DNA of 51,053 bases from an uncultured Chryseobacterium sp. (lineage in GTDB: Bacteria; Bacteroidota; Bacteroidia; Flavobacteriales; Weeksellaceae). Positions 44,100 to 51,053 of this stretch are shown piece after piece. How positions within the stretch are numbered: the first letter of the stretch is position 1; each line of letters begins with the position of its first letter. The stretch spans positions 1-51,053 of the forward strand of contig CAJYXJ010000067.1 in NCBI GenBank assembly GCA_913778085.1, written 5' to 3'. The notes below the pieces were generated by a model. It was not told the origin of the DNA. It was given only the letters and a program-made list of their open reading frames with translations, and searched no databases. The translations under genes and the position numbers were made by a program.

Positions 44100-46235
44100 T
44101 TAAAAATTATAATTTAATCGGGCAAAATAGCTTCTGCCGTAGAAAAGATTCTGTTGTCCGGTTGCCGCATTGTGCCCGTCTCCTGACTGGATGGTGTTTT
44201 GTACGTTGGTTACATCAAAAATATTTTTCACCCCGGCGCTTATCTCAAAATGGTTTTTAAAGAATGGCTGGCTTACTGTGAAATTCAGCATATTGAAATC
44301 GCCGATTTCTCCTAATATGTATTGCCCCGGATTGGTAGGATCATTTTGGGTTGCTATATGGGTATACCGTCTTTGGGTTCCGGTGTATTTGTAATAAACG
44401 GCAAAGATCGTTTTTGTGGAAGGCAGCGTATAATTGGCGGCCAGGTTGGCCTCCGCATAATAATTGTAATCATCCGGAGAAGTAATGTTTCCGGTATTTA
44501 ATACCTGGGAAATGCCCATCAGTGAAACGCCGGCATTTAATGTAAGATCACCTTTTCTCACATTCACACCACCTCCGAACAAAATAGATTTGTAATTGTC
44601 TACATTCAGGTATGTCATCTGTAACGGACTGTTGTTGATGATAACACTTTCAATTCTGTTCTTTACATCCAGATACATTCCTGAGAGGCTGAAATTGAAT
44701 TTCCAGTTGTTGGAATTCGTCAGGGCATAATCCCAGAATGCAGCAGCCGAATACCCCGTTTCAGGCTTCAGGTTTTCATTCCCCCGGATATCGTGGTTGC
44801 TGTCTACCACATAGGTATACAGTTCGTCGTACGTCGGAAACCGGTTGGCCGATCCGAAAACCGTCCGGATATCCGAATTTTCAGAAGTTCTGAACCGTAA
44901 AGTTCCTGAATAATTGTATTGGGAATCGAACCGGTCGCTTAAAGCCATCCGTACTCCCGGCCGGAAAGACAGCCAGTCATTAACCGTCCATTCTGCCGAA
45001 AGGAAGTTCGCGTAGTTGAAAATCGTACGTTCAATGCTTCTTCCATTGTTATTGCTTTCAAAAGTGGAGGCATCGGCAAAACCTTTGGTCCTGTCCAGCT
45101 CATACCCGATCTGGAAATTCATCTTTTTACTGTCCAGGAAATTGCTGAACATCCCTCTAGAGTACAACACATCGGATTTATAGAATGTAATTTCCGGATC
45201 TCTGGATAATTCCTGCCTGTTCGGTACGTCATAAGTGTACTCCTGTGATTTTCGTTTCTGGCTTTGATAGGAGAAGTCGCCGATATAATTGATCCTTCCC
45301 AGCTTGCTTTGGATATTGAACTGGTGAATCCATCGTTGCGTATGATAATCTTTATCTTTGGCGGTATAAGTACGATTACCTCCGCCAAGATATTCATCGT
45401 CTATGACCGGATTATAGTAGTTTATTTTTTCTGTAAGAAAATTCAGCTTATAGAAAAAGCTCGTGTTGTTTTTGCTGTAACGGATGGTTCCGTTTGTTGT
45501 CAGCTGGTCTTTAGGCTGCCAGTCGTAACCGCGCAGACCATCTTTGCTTTCATTAAAATATTTATACCCGTTCAACGAACCTTTGTATCCCTGAAAATCG
45601 TTATGATTGATATCTGCAGCAACCGACCAGTGGTCATTGATTCGGTAACCTAAATTTAGAGACTGGATATGGCGACCGTTCCCTTTTTTAAACCAATCGT
45701 AATCCTTTCCTACGCTTTCCTCCTGCAAGGAAGCTAAGGCAGTAAATTTTTTGCTGTAATTTTTCCTGGTAATAATATTAATGACCCCGGCTACCGCATT
45801 ATTTCCGTATTCAACACCCATTGAGCCTTTTACGACTTCAATTCTTTCGATATTATTTACATTGATTTTTGTAAGATCGACCAGATTTCCCATTCCTTCG
45901 TCACTTACCACCGGGATATTATCGATAAGGATTTTGGTATATTTACCGCTTAATCCCATGATATTGGCATTGGAATTCCCAGAGTTCCGGCTGGGTTCGA
46001 TTAAGATATTAAGATTTTGATTGAGCACTTCCGCTACATTCGTCACCGCCATGTTTTTGATCTGCTGTGCATCGATAACCTCTACTTTATAGATGGACTT
46101 GTTGATGGCTTGCTGGATATACTGCCCTGTTAAAACGACTTCCTCTATTCGATTTTGTTTTATGGAATCGTTTTCTTGCGCACTCATCCATAAAGCAGTG
46201 GATAAAGAGAGAATGGAAAGCACTTTCTTCTTCAT
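44100..46235 (-). CDS. hmuR: TonB-dependent heme receptor
   Basis: 711 residues from MKKKVLSILSLSTALWMSAQ (46235). The longer reading frame from 46400 would run across the divergent promoter region, so it is rejected. TonB-box-like EEVVLTG (about 36-42), plug domain with VEVIDAQQIKNM, VAGVINIITRKNYSKKF and GSMGVEYGNNAVAG, then a 22-strand barrel ending in FYGRSYFARLNYNF with a terminal aromatic residue. First gene of the operon hmuR-Y-T-U-V-methyltransferase-hmuS. Confidence 0.94.
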   Translation of the reverse strand: MKKKVLSILSLSTALWMSAQENDSIKQNRIEEVVLTGQYIQQAINKSIYKVEVIDAQQIKNMAVTNVAEVLNQNLNILIEPSRNSGNSNANIMGLSGKYTKILIDNIPVVSDEGMGNLVDLTKINVNNIERIEVVKGSMGVEYGNNAVAGVINIITRKNYSKKFTALASLQEESVGKDYDWFKKGNGRHIQSLNLGYRINDHWSVAADINHNDFQGYKGSLNGYKYFNESKDGLRGYDWQPKDQLTTNGTIRYSKNNTSFFYKLNFLTEKINYYNPVIDDEYLGGGNRTYTAKDKDYHTQRWIHQFNIQSKLGRINYIGDFSYQSQKRKSQEYTYDVPNRQELSRDPEITFYKSDVLYSRGMFSNFLDSKKMNFQIGYELDRTKGFADASTFESNNNGRSIERTIFNYANFLSAEWTVNDWLSFRPGVRMALSDRFDSQYNYSGTLRFRTSENSDIRTVFGSANRFPTYDELYTYVVDSNHDIRGNENLKPETGYSAAAFWDYALTNSNNWKFNFSLSGMYLDVKNRIESVIINNSPLQMTYLNVDNYKSILFGGGVNVRKGDLTLNAGVSLMGISQVLNTGNITSPDDYNYYAEANLAANYTLPSTKTIFAVYYKYTGTQRRYTHIATQNDPTNPGQYILGEIGDFNMLNFTVSQPFFKNHFEISAGVKNIFDVTNVQNTIQSGDGHNAATGQQNLFYGRSYFARLNYNF

Positions 46236-46253
46236 ATACTCAAAAATTTTCGA

Positions 46254-46318
46254 CAAATATAATGCTTTATTTAGAATAGTTAAAAATAAATATATATTTT
46301 TGTATAATAATTCTAAAT
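46254..46318. promoter_or_regulatory. Divergent hmuR/T9SS promoters with paired palindromic operator boxes
   Basis: Box 1, ATTTAGAATAGTTAAAAAT (46269-46287), and box 2, TTGTATAATAATTCTAAAT (46300-46318), each have the 9-1-9 plan of an imperfect palindrome with consensus ATTTAGAATnATTCTAAAT. Centres are 31 bases apart. The plus-strand -7 element TATTTTTG (46295-46302) overlaps box 2. The minus-strand -7 element for hmuR, TATATTTG, is at 46254-46261, and box 1 covers its -33 region. The arrangement fits a repressor such as Fur, but the binding protein is not known from sequence. Confidence 0.7.
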
Positions 46319-46330
46319 AAAAATAACAAT

Positions 46331-47149
46331 ATGAAATCAGGACTACTTTTTGGAAGTTTAATGTTCGTGGCGATCTCGGCGAATGCACAAGTAGCGACAA
46401 TTAATGAGAATTTCAACAGCTTCACCGCAGGAAATACAACCTTTCCACAGGGTGGCTGGTCTGCGGTAGTAGCTTCGGCGACTTCTACCCCGCCGCCAGT
46501 TTCTCCAAGAATGATCGTAGCAGCTGATGCCAACGATTCGAACAATAAAATGGTACAATCGTATGCAGGAAATAACGGTTCAGCCCCATCTTATCTGATC
46601 ACCCCACAGATCGTAGCTCCTGCGGGAGACAAGACCTTATCCTTTCAGACCATGCTGGTATCTCCCTCTCCCGGTCCCGGAACTATCCAGATCGGTATGG
46701 CTTCAAGTACAACGGATATGAGTACTTTTGTAGCCGTAGGAAACCCGATCACATTATCGGCAGTAGGTACTGTGCAGAATATCAGCGTAAATATTCCGGC
46801 CTCAGCTTTACAGTATATCGTATTCAGATTTACCCCTTCCACAAGCCATGTGGCCGTACAGATCGACAATGTAGTGTACAATACCTCAACCAGCCTGGCG
46901 GTTTCCGATCAGGTGAAATCAAAGGAAGAAGTAAAGTTTGCCGTGAATTCAGAAAATACAGCGTTGGAATTTATCACCAAAAAAGATCTTAAGAACATTC
47001 AGGTATATTCCGCAGGAGGCCGGAAGGTTGCTGCCGGTAAATTGTCCGGAAGGTCTTTCGATATCACCAGCCTTCAGACCGGTGTATATTATATCCTAAT
47101 CGAAACTGCAGAAGGTACAACAGTGAAATCAAAATTCTTTAAGAAATAG
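46331..47149 (+). CDS. T9SS cargo protein with cleaved-adhesin-like (choice-of-anchor) domain
   Basis: 272 residues. Signal peptide MKSGLLFGSLMFVAISANAQ; then an ENFNSFTAGNTTFPQGGWSAV opening and YLITPQIVAPAGDKTLSFQT, typical of the jelly-roll domain named cleaved adhesin. The C-terminus is a T9SS sorting domain (KNIQVYSAGGRKVAAGKL, SLQTGVYYILIETAEG). The family includes hemagglutinin-adhesin domains that bind heme proteins in Porphyromonas; that role is only suggested here by the shared promoter region with hmuR. Confidence 0.82.
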   Translation: MKSGLLFGSLMFVAISANAQVATINENFNSFTAGNTTFPQGGWSAVVASATSTPPPVSPRMIVAADANDSNNKMVQSYAGNNGSAPSYLITPQIVAPAGDKTLSFQTMLVSPSPGPGTIQIGMASSTTDMSTFVAVGNPITLSAVGTVQNISVNIPASALQYIVFRFTPSTSHVAVQIDNVVYNTSTSLAVSDQVKSKEEVKFAVNSENTALEFITKKDLKNIQVYSAGGRKVAAGKLSGRSFDITSLQTGVYYILIETAEGTTVKSKFFKK

Positions 47150-47173
47150 ATTTATTAAACCGTTTTTACATGT

Positions 47174-47210
47174 AAACTGATTTATGATTTCATAGATCAG
47201 TTTTTTTATT
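47174..47210 (+). terminator. Terminator of the cleaved-adhesin-like gene
   Basis: Long hairpin AAACTGATTTATGA / TCATAGATCAGTTT with a T-G pair and a very short loop, followed by TTTTATT. It lies 25 bases after the stop codon. The rest of 47211-47369 is A/T-rich without a gene. Confidence 0.8.
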
Positions 47211-47369
47211 CCTTTGTTGAAGCATGTAATTTAAGAGCAAGATTAAATTATTTAATGCTAAAATAAAATATCAAAGGTATAATGAACAAAATGTAATCAG
47301 CTCTAAAGCAGCCTGGTGGAAAGGATTCAGGTAAAATTAATTTAAAAACACGATAAAAATAATGTTTCT

Positions 47370-47419
47370 ATTTAGAATAATTAAAAATAATTATATAGTT
47401 TTGTGGAATAATTCTAAAT
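47370..47419 (+). promoter_or_regulatory. Second copy of the paired operator before the HmuY-T9SS gene
   Basis: Box 1 ATTTAGAATAATTAAAAAT (47370-47388) and box 2 TTGTGGAATAATTCTAAAT (47401-47419), centres 31 bases apart as at 46278/46309. The -7 element TAGTTTTG (47396-47403) overlaps the start of box 2. The near-identical arrangement before two promoters 1.1 kb apart argues for one regulator. Confidence 0.72.
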
Positions 47420-47441
47420 AATAAATAGAGACCATTATAGT

Positions 47442-48749
47442 ATGAAAACAAAATTACTTTTTACAGCCATGCTGGCATTGGGAGTACAGCAAACCGTACT
47501 TTCCCAGACCGATGCCAACGGATATACCACCGTTAATATGTCGATGGGCGCAAGTTACCAGAACCGTGTATTTTTTGATCTGAGTGCCAATAATATGGTT
47601 TCCCAGCCTGCCAATACCTGGGATATTGCCTTTTACAGGAATTCAAGCATGAGTTTCGGGACCCGAATGAATGATGCGCAGAATATCGAAGTGTACCAGG
47701 CTTCAAATAATCCGAATGACTGGAACAGTATTACGACAAACAGTGTCGCTTCATACGGATCACCTTTGTACAACCTTGATAATACAACATCTATCCAGAA
47801 AGGTGCTTTCGAACAGGGAACGGCAACGTACGGCTGGGGAGAATACAATCCCGGAAATCACCACATCGAAGGAAAAGTAATTTTTATCCTGAAATACGTT
47901 TCGACAAACACCTATTACAAGTTTATGATCGACGAATATTTCGGCGGCTACACTTTTAAATATGCCAAATGGAATGCGGCCAATTCTTCCTGGGATGCCA
48001 CCACCTCCAAAACCATTGCCAACGGCAGTGATGATGCCTATTTCAATTATTTTTCTTTCGCAACAGGAGATAAGGTTGCCAGCCTTGAGCCTTCGAGAAC
48101 AGACTGGGATTTTATGTTTACCCGATACTGGACCGATTATCCGTATACGGATCCCACTACAGGACAGCCTGCAACCATGAAATACAGAATGTCCGGAGTG
48201 ATCCAGAATACCAACATCACAGTAGCCAAAGTACAGCCTGAAACCCAGGCAACTTCTTCCTCTATCCTTCCGGCATCTTCAGCATTCTCGAATAATATTA
48301 CGGCAATTGGCCACAGCTGGAAGCCTACACAAGGCGTTTATAACAATGTGGTCTATTACATCAAACAGGGTTCTGAATATTACAGGATGTATTTCACTTC
48401 CAATGAAGGATCTTCAACCGGAAACATGTATTTCAAATACAAAAACATTACTTCATCTTTAGGAACAACGGATATTGCTTTCAAAAAAGCATCTTTCGGA
48501 ATCTATCCTAATCCAACAAACGCGGATAAACAGGTTACGGTTCTATTTGATGTTAAAGAAAAAGTGAACAGCAAAGGCCAGGTGGAAGTCTATGATTTAT
48601 CAGGCAAAAAAGTGTATACAGCTGAATTAACCAACCAGACCGGTTTTTACAAGCAGGATCTCAACCTTTCCCACCTTTCTTCAGGAAATTATCTGGTGAA
48701 AATTACCTTCGGCGGAAGCACGGAAACGAAAAAGCTGATCGTGAAATAA
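47442..48749 (+). CDS. HmuY-like domain protein with T9SS sorting domain (candidate secreted hemophore)
   Basis: 435 residues with signal peptide MKTKLLFTAMLALGVQQTVLSQ. The body shares the HmuY pattern of the lipoprotein at 42980: VFFDLSANNMVSQPANTWDI (compare VWIDLSEI...TDWDL), WDIAFYRNSSM and later RTDWDFMFTRYWTDYP, and AIGHSWKP...YYIKQGSEYYRMYFT near the end. The last 80 residues are a T9SS type A sorting domain (FGIYPNPTNADKQVTV, VEVYDLSGKKVYTAEL, LSSGNYLVKITF). The protein should reach the surface or medium and bind heme without a lipid anchor. Downstream of the shared operator. Confidence 0.82.
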   Translation: MKTKLLFTAMLALGVQQTVLSQTDANGYTTVNMSMGASYQNRVFFDLSANNMVSQPANTWDIAFYRNSSMSFGTRMNDAQNIEVYQASNNPNDWNSITTNSVASYGSPLYNLDNTTSIQKGAFEQGTATYGWGEYNPGNHHIEGKVIFILKYVSTNTYYKFMIDEYFGGYTFKYAKWNAANSSWDATTSKTIANGSDDAYFNYFSFATGDKVASLEPSRTDWDFMFTRYWTDYPYTDPTTGQPATMKYRMSGVIQNTNITVAKVQPETQATSSSILPASSAFSNNITAIGHSWKPTQGVYNNVVYYIKQGSEYYRMYFTSNEGSSTGNMYFKYKNITSSLGTTDIAFKKASFGIYPNPTNADKQVTVLFDVKEKVNSKGQVEVYDLSGKKVYTAELTNQTGFYKQDLNLSHLSSGNYLVKITFGGSTETKKLIVK

Positions 48750-49105
48750 GTGAACGAGAATGGTGAATAGTGAATAGTGAATTTACTAACTATAATTTAA
48801 AATTGACCATTCACCATTGACCATTCACTTTTAAATAATACTTTCTATTTTTTCTAAAAAGAGGCTGTCCAAATTTTCGGCAGTTTCTTTTATTTGTATA
48901 AAGCACATATCACCTAAAATGCCGGAGCAGCAGAAACTGTGGAATTTATAGATTTTATTTTATCATCCCATTCGTTATCAATTAGAATAATTACCTTTGA
49001 TCCGTTTCCGTAAAGTGAAAAAATTTAATTAAAGAGTGATAAAACGGATACGCTTTGTGTCCATTTAAAAGTTACCTGCCTTCCCAAAAATCATCAGAAT
49101 TTAAA
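48750..49105. repeat. Intergenic region with inverted heptad-type repeats (48759-48832)
   Basis: Repeats of the sort GAATAGTGAATAGTGAAT (48765-48782) face ATTGACCATTCACCATTGAC (48802-48821), giving an imperfect hairpin of about 22 bp and then TTTTAAA, so it may serve as terminator of the HmuY-T9SS gene. A TACCTTTG -7 element (48992-48999) lies about 110 bases before the Crp/Fnr start. Confidence 0.55.
48992..48999 (+). promoter_or_regulatory. -7 element before the Crp/Fnr gene, with a box-like sequence
   Basis: TACCTTTG (TAnnTTTG). The preceding AATTAGAATAATTACC (48980-48995) resembles box 1 of the hmu operators (left half 8 of 9). Single copy and weak right half, so regulation by the same protein is only a possibility. 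Confidence 0.4.
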
Positions 49106-49675
49106 ATGTACAGTCAATTAGAAAAATATATCAAAACCAGAACAGAAATTGATGATAAAACGCTATCTTCTATCTGCTCATTTTTTCAATTAAGAAGAAC
49201 CAAACGTAACGAGTTTCTGCTGAAAGAAGGTGAAATCTGCAAACATTATTATTTTGTAAATAAAGGCTGCATAAGGCTTTTCAGCAATACTGATGAAGGT
49301 GAAGAAAGTACAAGATATTTCCATTTTGAAGATGCTTTTGGAACTGCGCTATCCAGCTTTATCAATCAAAGACCTGCTTTTGAGTTTATGCAGACCATTG
49401 AACCTTCGGAATTGTTGGTGATCAGCCGCGACAACTACTTTCATTTGGTGGAAACGGTTCCACAGTTTGGTTTTATCTACCGGCAGATTTTAGAATTGGC
49501 CTATATCAAATCACAGGAACGTATTTATTGTTTCCAGAAATTAGAAGCCATCGAAAAGGTCCGTTGGGTGTTAACCAACCAAACGAAATTACTGACCAGG
49601 CTTTCAAACAAAATGGTTGCCTCTTATCTAGGGCTCACCCCGCAAACGCTGAGCAGATTAAAATCAAAACTCTGA
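49106..49675 (+). CDS. Crp/Fnr-family transcriptional regulator
   Basis: 189 residues from MYSQLEKYIKTRTEID. The ATG 17 codons further upstream gives a Cys/Ser-rich extension without family resemblance. The cNMP-binding beta-roll covers about 10-120 (FLLKEGEICKHYYFVNKGCIRLF). The HTH at the C-terminus, SNKMVASYLGLTPQTLSRLKSKL, is complete. Likely effector-binding residues for cAMP (RxS region) are not conserved. It may control the adjacent oxidoreductase, 79 bases away. Confidence 0.88.
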   Translation: MYSQLEKYIKTRTEIDDKTLSSICSFFQLRRTKRNEFLLKEGEICKHYYFVNKGCIRLFSNTDEGEESTRYFHFEDAFGTALSSFINQRPAFEFMQTIEPSELLVISRDNYFHLVETVPQFGFIYRQILELAYIKSQERIYCFQKLEAIEKVRWVLTNQTKLLTRLSNKMVASYLGLTPQTLSRLKSKL

Positions 49676-49754
49676 AAACGTTAATCCAGGACAACGTTTA
49701 TAAAAAACAGGCTCATCATCTTTGTACTTCATTACACAATAAAAAAGTTCAATT

Positions 49755-50633
49755 ATGATTTTAGTAACAACGCCGACAGGCAACACGGGTTCGCTGATTC
49801 TTCAGCAGTTGGCAGAGCAAAGACAGGAGGTCAGAGTTTTTGTCAGGGATCCTGAAAAAATACCAGCCGCTGTTTTAGAAAAAGTGGAAGTTGCTACGGG
49901 CTCTTTGCTGGACGAATATGAGTTTACAAAAGCCCTGCAAGGTTGTGACACGATTTATTTCTGTGTACCACAGAGTAACACCCAGGAAGATGTAAATGTC
50001 TATTACGAAGAATTTGCAGAAGTAGCTTCCAGGGCCATTACAAATGCCGGGACAAAAAGAGTGGTTTATCTGTCCGGCGGTGGCAAAGTAAATCATCTGC
50101 AGGCAGGTCTGCTAACCGCACTCCACCGAAGCGAAGATATCATCAGTCAGTCAGGAGCCTCCGTAAGAGCATTGCGTTGTCCGGTATTTTTTGAAACCCT
50201 TTTGTATCAAAAGAATTCTTTAAAAGAGCTGGGAAGTTTCTCTCTGCCCATCGACGGAAATTACCCATTTCCACAAATCGCCATCAAAGACATTGCTGCT
50301 AAAGCCGTAGAATTCCTAGCAGATCCAACCTGGACGGGCGTTGAAGGGTTTGCTATTCACGGTCCGGAAGAACTCAGCTACAATGAGATTGCATTACAAA
50401 TGAGCGAATTAATGGGAAAACCGATCCGTTTTCAGCAGGTTTCAGAACAGGATTATATAAAGACTCTTTTGGAAAAGCATCATACCAGCGAAGCATTTGC
50501 AATCTCCCTTACTGAAATGTTAACGGCAATCGGCAACGGCTTACATGATACGGAAAAAAGAATAGAAACATCCAAAACAGCGACCACCATTAAAGAATGG
50601 ATGGGTGAAAATCTGGTTTCTAAAATAAAGTAA
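49755..50633 (+). CDS. NmrA/QOR2-like NAD(P)-binding oxidoreductase
   Basis: 292 residues. Rossmann fold with the nucleotide-binding glycine motif TTPTGNTGSLILQQL (5-19), then VRVFVRDPEK and VVYLSGGG. The NmrA-like family has the atypical short-chain dehydrogenase fold. Members reduce quinones or act as redox sensors. Probably in one unit with the Crp/Fnr regulator. Substrate unknown. Confidence 0.85.
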   Translation: MILVTTPTGNTGSLILQQLAEQRQEVRVFVRDPEKIPAAVLEKVEVATGSLLDEYEFTKALQGCDTIYFCVPQSNTQEDVNVYYEEFAEVASRAITNAGTKRVVYLSGGGKVNHLQAGLLTALHRSEDIISQSGASVRALRCPVFFETLLYQKNSLKELGSFSLPIDGNYPFPQIAIKDIAAKAVEFLADPTWTGVEGFAIHGPEELSYNEIALQMSELMGKPIRFQQVSEQDYIKTLLEKHHTSEAFAISLTEMLTAIGNGLHDTEKRIETSKTATTIKEWMGENLVSKIK

Positions 50634-50900
50634 AGCCGGACCATGACATAGAATACTATAAATATCTGGTCAATAGAAATGGGCTTCAGCCCATTTGCTT
50701 TATGAGATATGATGATCCGGCTTTAGCCAAATTATAATATGTTTTGGCTAAAGCCGGATTTTATCATGCTATAATTACGTCGGGCTTCAGCCCAATGTCA
50801 TTAAGTTAGTATTTTTTAGCGTTAATTTTTTGCTAAATTTGAGATTTAATCTCTGATTTTCTTATTATGCAAAAAAAATGTTTCAGATATTCTATTATTA
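50634..50900. repeat. Palindromic repeat of the GGCTTTAGCC type (50671-50797)
   Basis: ATAGAAATGGGCTTCAGCCCAT (in two overlapping fragments) is followed by a perfect 17-bp stem ATCCGGCTTTAGCCAAA (50715-50731) / TTTGGCTAAAGCCGGAT (50743-50759) and then GGGCTTCAGCCC (50782). It is the cleaner copy of the repeat at 36922-37011. The remaining A/T-rich bases to 50900 may hold the end of the insertion sequence that follows, but no terminal inverted repeat can be identified within the window. Confidence 0.6.
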
Positions 50901-51053
50901 TTGGAGGAGGAAATCCACAGCGTGGCTATTTGTAATGAATACAAGATGAGTAGCAGAGATTTCACCCGCAAAAGGAAGTTGAGCTTTTCAAACACGCTTT
51001 TGTTTATGCTCAACTTCATTACCAAAAGCCTGTCCTGTGAGATTGTAAATTTC
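50901..51053 (+). mobile_element. 5' part of an IS4-type transposase gene, cut by the window end
   Basis: The frame reads LEEEIHSVAICNEYKMSSRD then FTRKRKLSFSNTLLFMLNFI, the usual N-terminus of IS4-family transposases of Bacteroidota. No ATG precedes LEEEIHS in this frame; TTG at 50901 is a possible start and ATG at 50946 another. Another frame has an ATG (50867) but stops after 22 codons. So the start is either TTG or altered. Confidence 0.7.

Noticed and set aside
46236-46400. Longer hmuR start at 46400
   Set aside because: It would translate the divergent promoters and both operator boxes; the signal peptide at 46235 is clear.

Overview
The window looks like chromosomal DNA of a Chryseobacterium-like member of the Flavobacteriia (Bacteroidota). 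The evidence is: promoters of the TAnnTTTG type instead of sigma-70 boxes; several exported proteins ending in type IX secretion (T9SS) sorting domains; a DUF3857 gene pair; a hmu heme operon with HmuY; and a protein-glutaminase precursor whose mature region closely follows the enzyme known from Chryseobacterium proteolyticum. The species is inferred; there is no rRNA or tRNA in the window.

Layout. 1-8.1 kb (minus strand): lipid kinase, DUF3298-type lipoprotein, two DUF3857 proteins (one with a degenerate transglutaminase site) and gyrB. 8.3-10.7 kb (plus): cydAB for cytochrome bd oxidase. 11-18 kb: an OmpA-like protein, a small exported protein, two delta-60-repeat T9SS proteins, lysS, and a free-standing small transcript with a 29-codon ORF. 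18.2-19.8 kb (minus): small lipoprotein, cytochrome c, rlmF. 20.9-29.2 kb (plus): the trp operon, headed by a tryptophan leader peptide with three consecutive Trp codons and an intrinsic terminator, in the order trpE-G-D-C-F, then a REP/RAYT insertion and an unknown gene, then trpB-A; lipB follows from its own promoter. 30-36.7 kb: serine hydrolase, protein-glutaminase zymogen, a nitroreductase-ohrR-ohr operon with an operator in its promoter, a lactonase-like propeller protein, a PTH2-like protein, and a secreted peptide-deformylase-like protein whose metal Cys is replaced by Asp. 37.4-48.7 kb: heme acquisition, with ChaN-like protein, hmuS, a methyltransferase, hmuV, hmuU, hmuT, hmuY and hmuR on the minus strand, and two T9SS cargo proteins on the plus strand, one of them a HmuY-like domain joined to a T9SS sorting domain. 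49-51 kb: a Crp/Fnr regulator, an NmrA-like oxidoreductase, palindromic repeats and the start of an IS4-type transposase cut by the window end.

Working together. The strongest regulatory findings are (a) the trp attenuator, whose leader peptide starts essentially at the predicted transcription start, and (b) a paired palindromic operator (two 19-bp boxes with centres 31 bp apart) found twice, at the hmuR/T9SS divergent promoter and before the HmuY-T9SS gene. This suggests one iron- or heme-responsive regulon combining the outer-membrane heme importer with secreted heme-scavenging proteins. The trp operon appears to have been opened by a REP/RAYT element, whose transposase carries a one-base frameshift.
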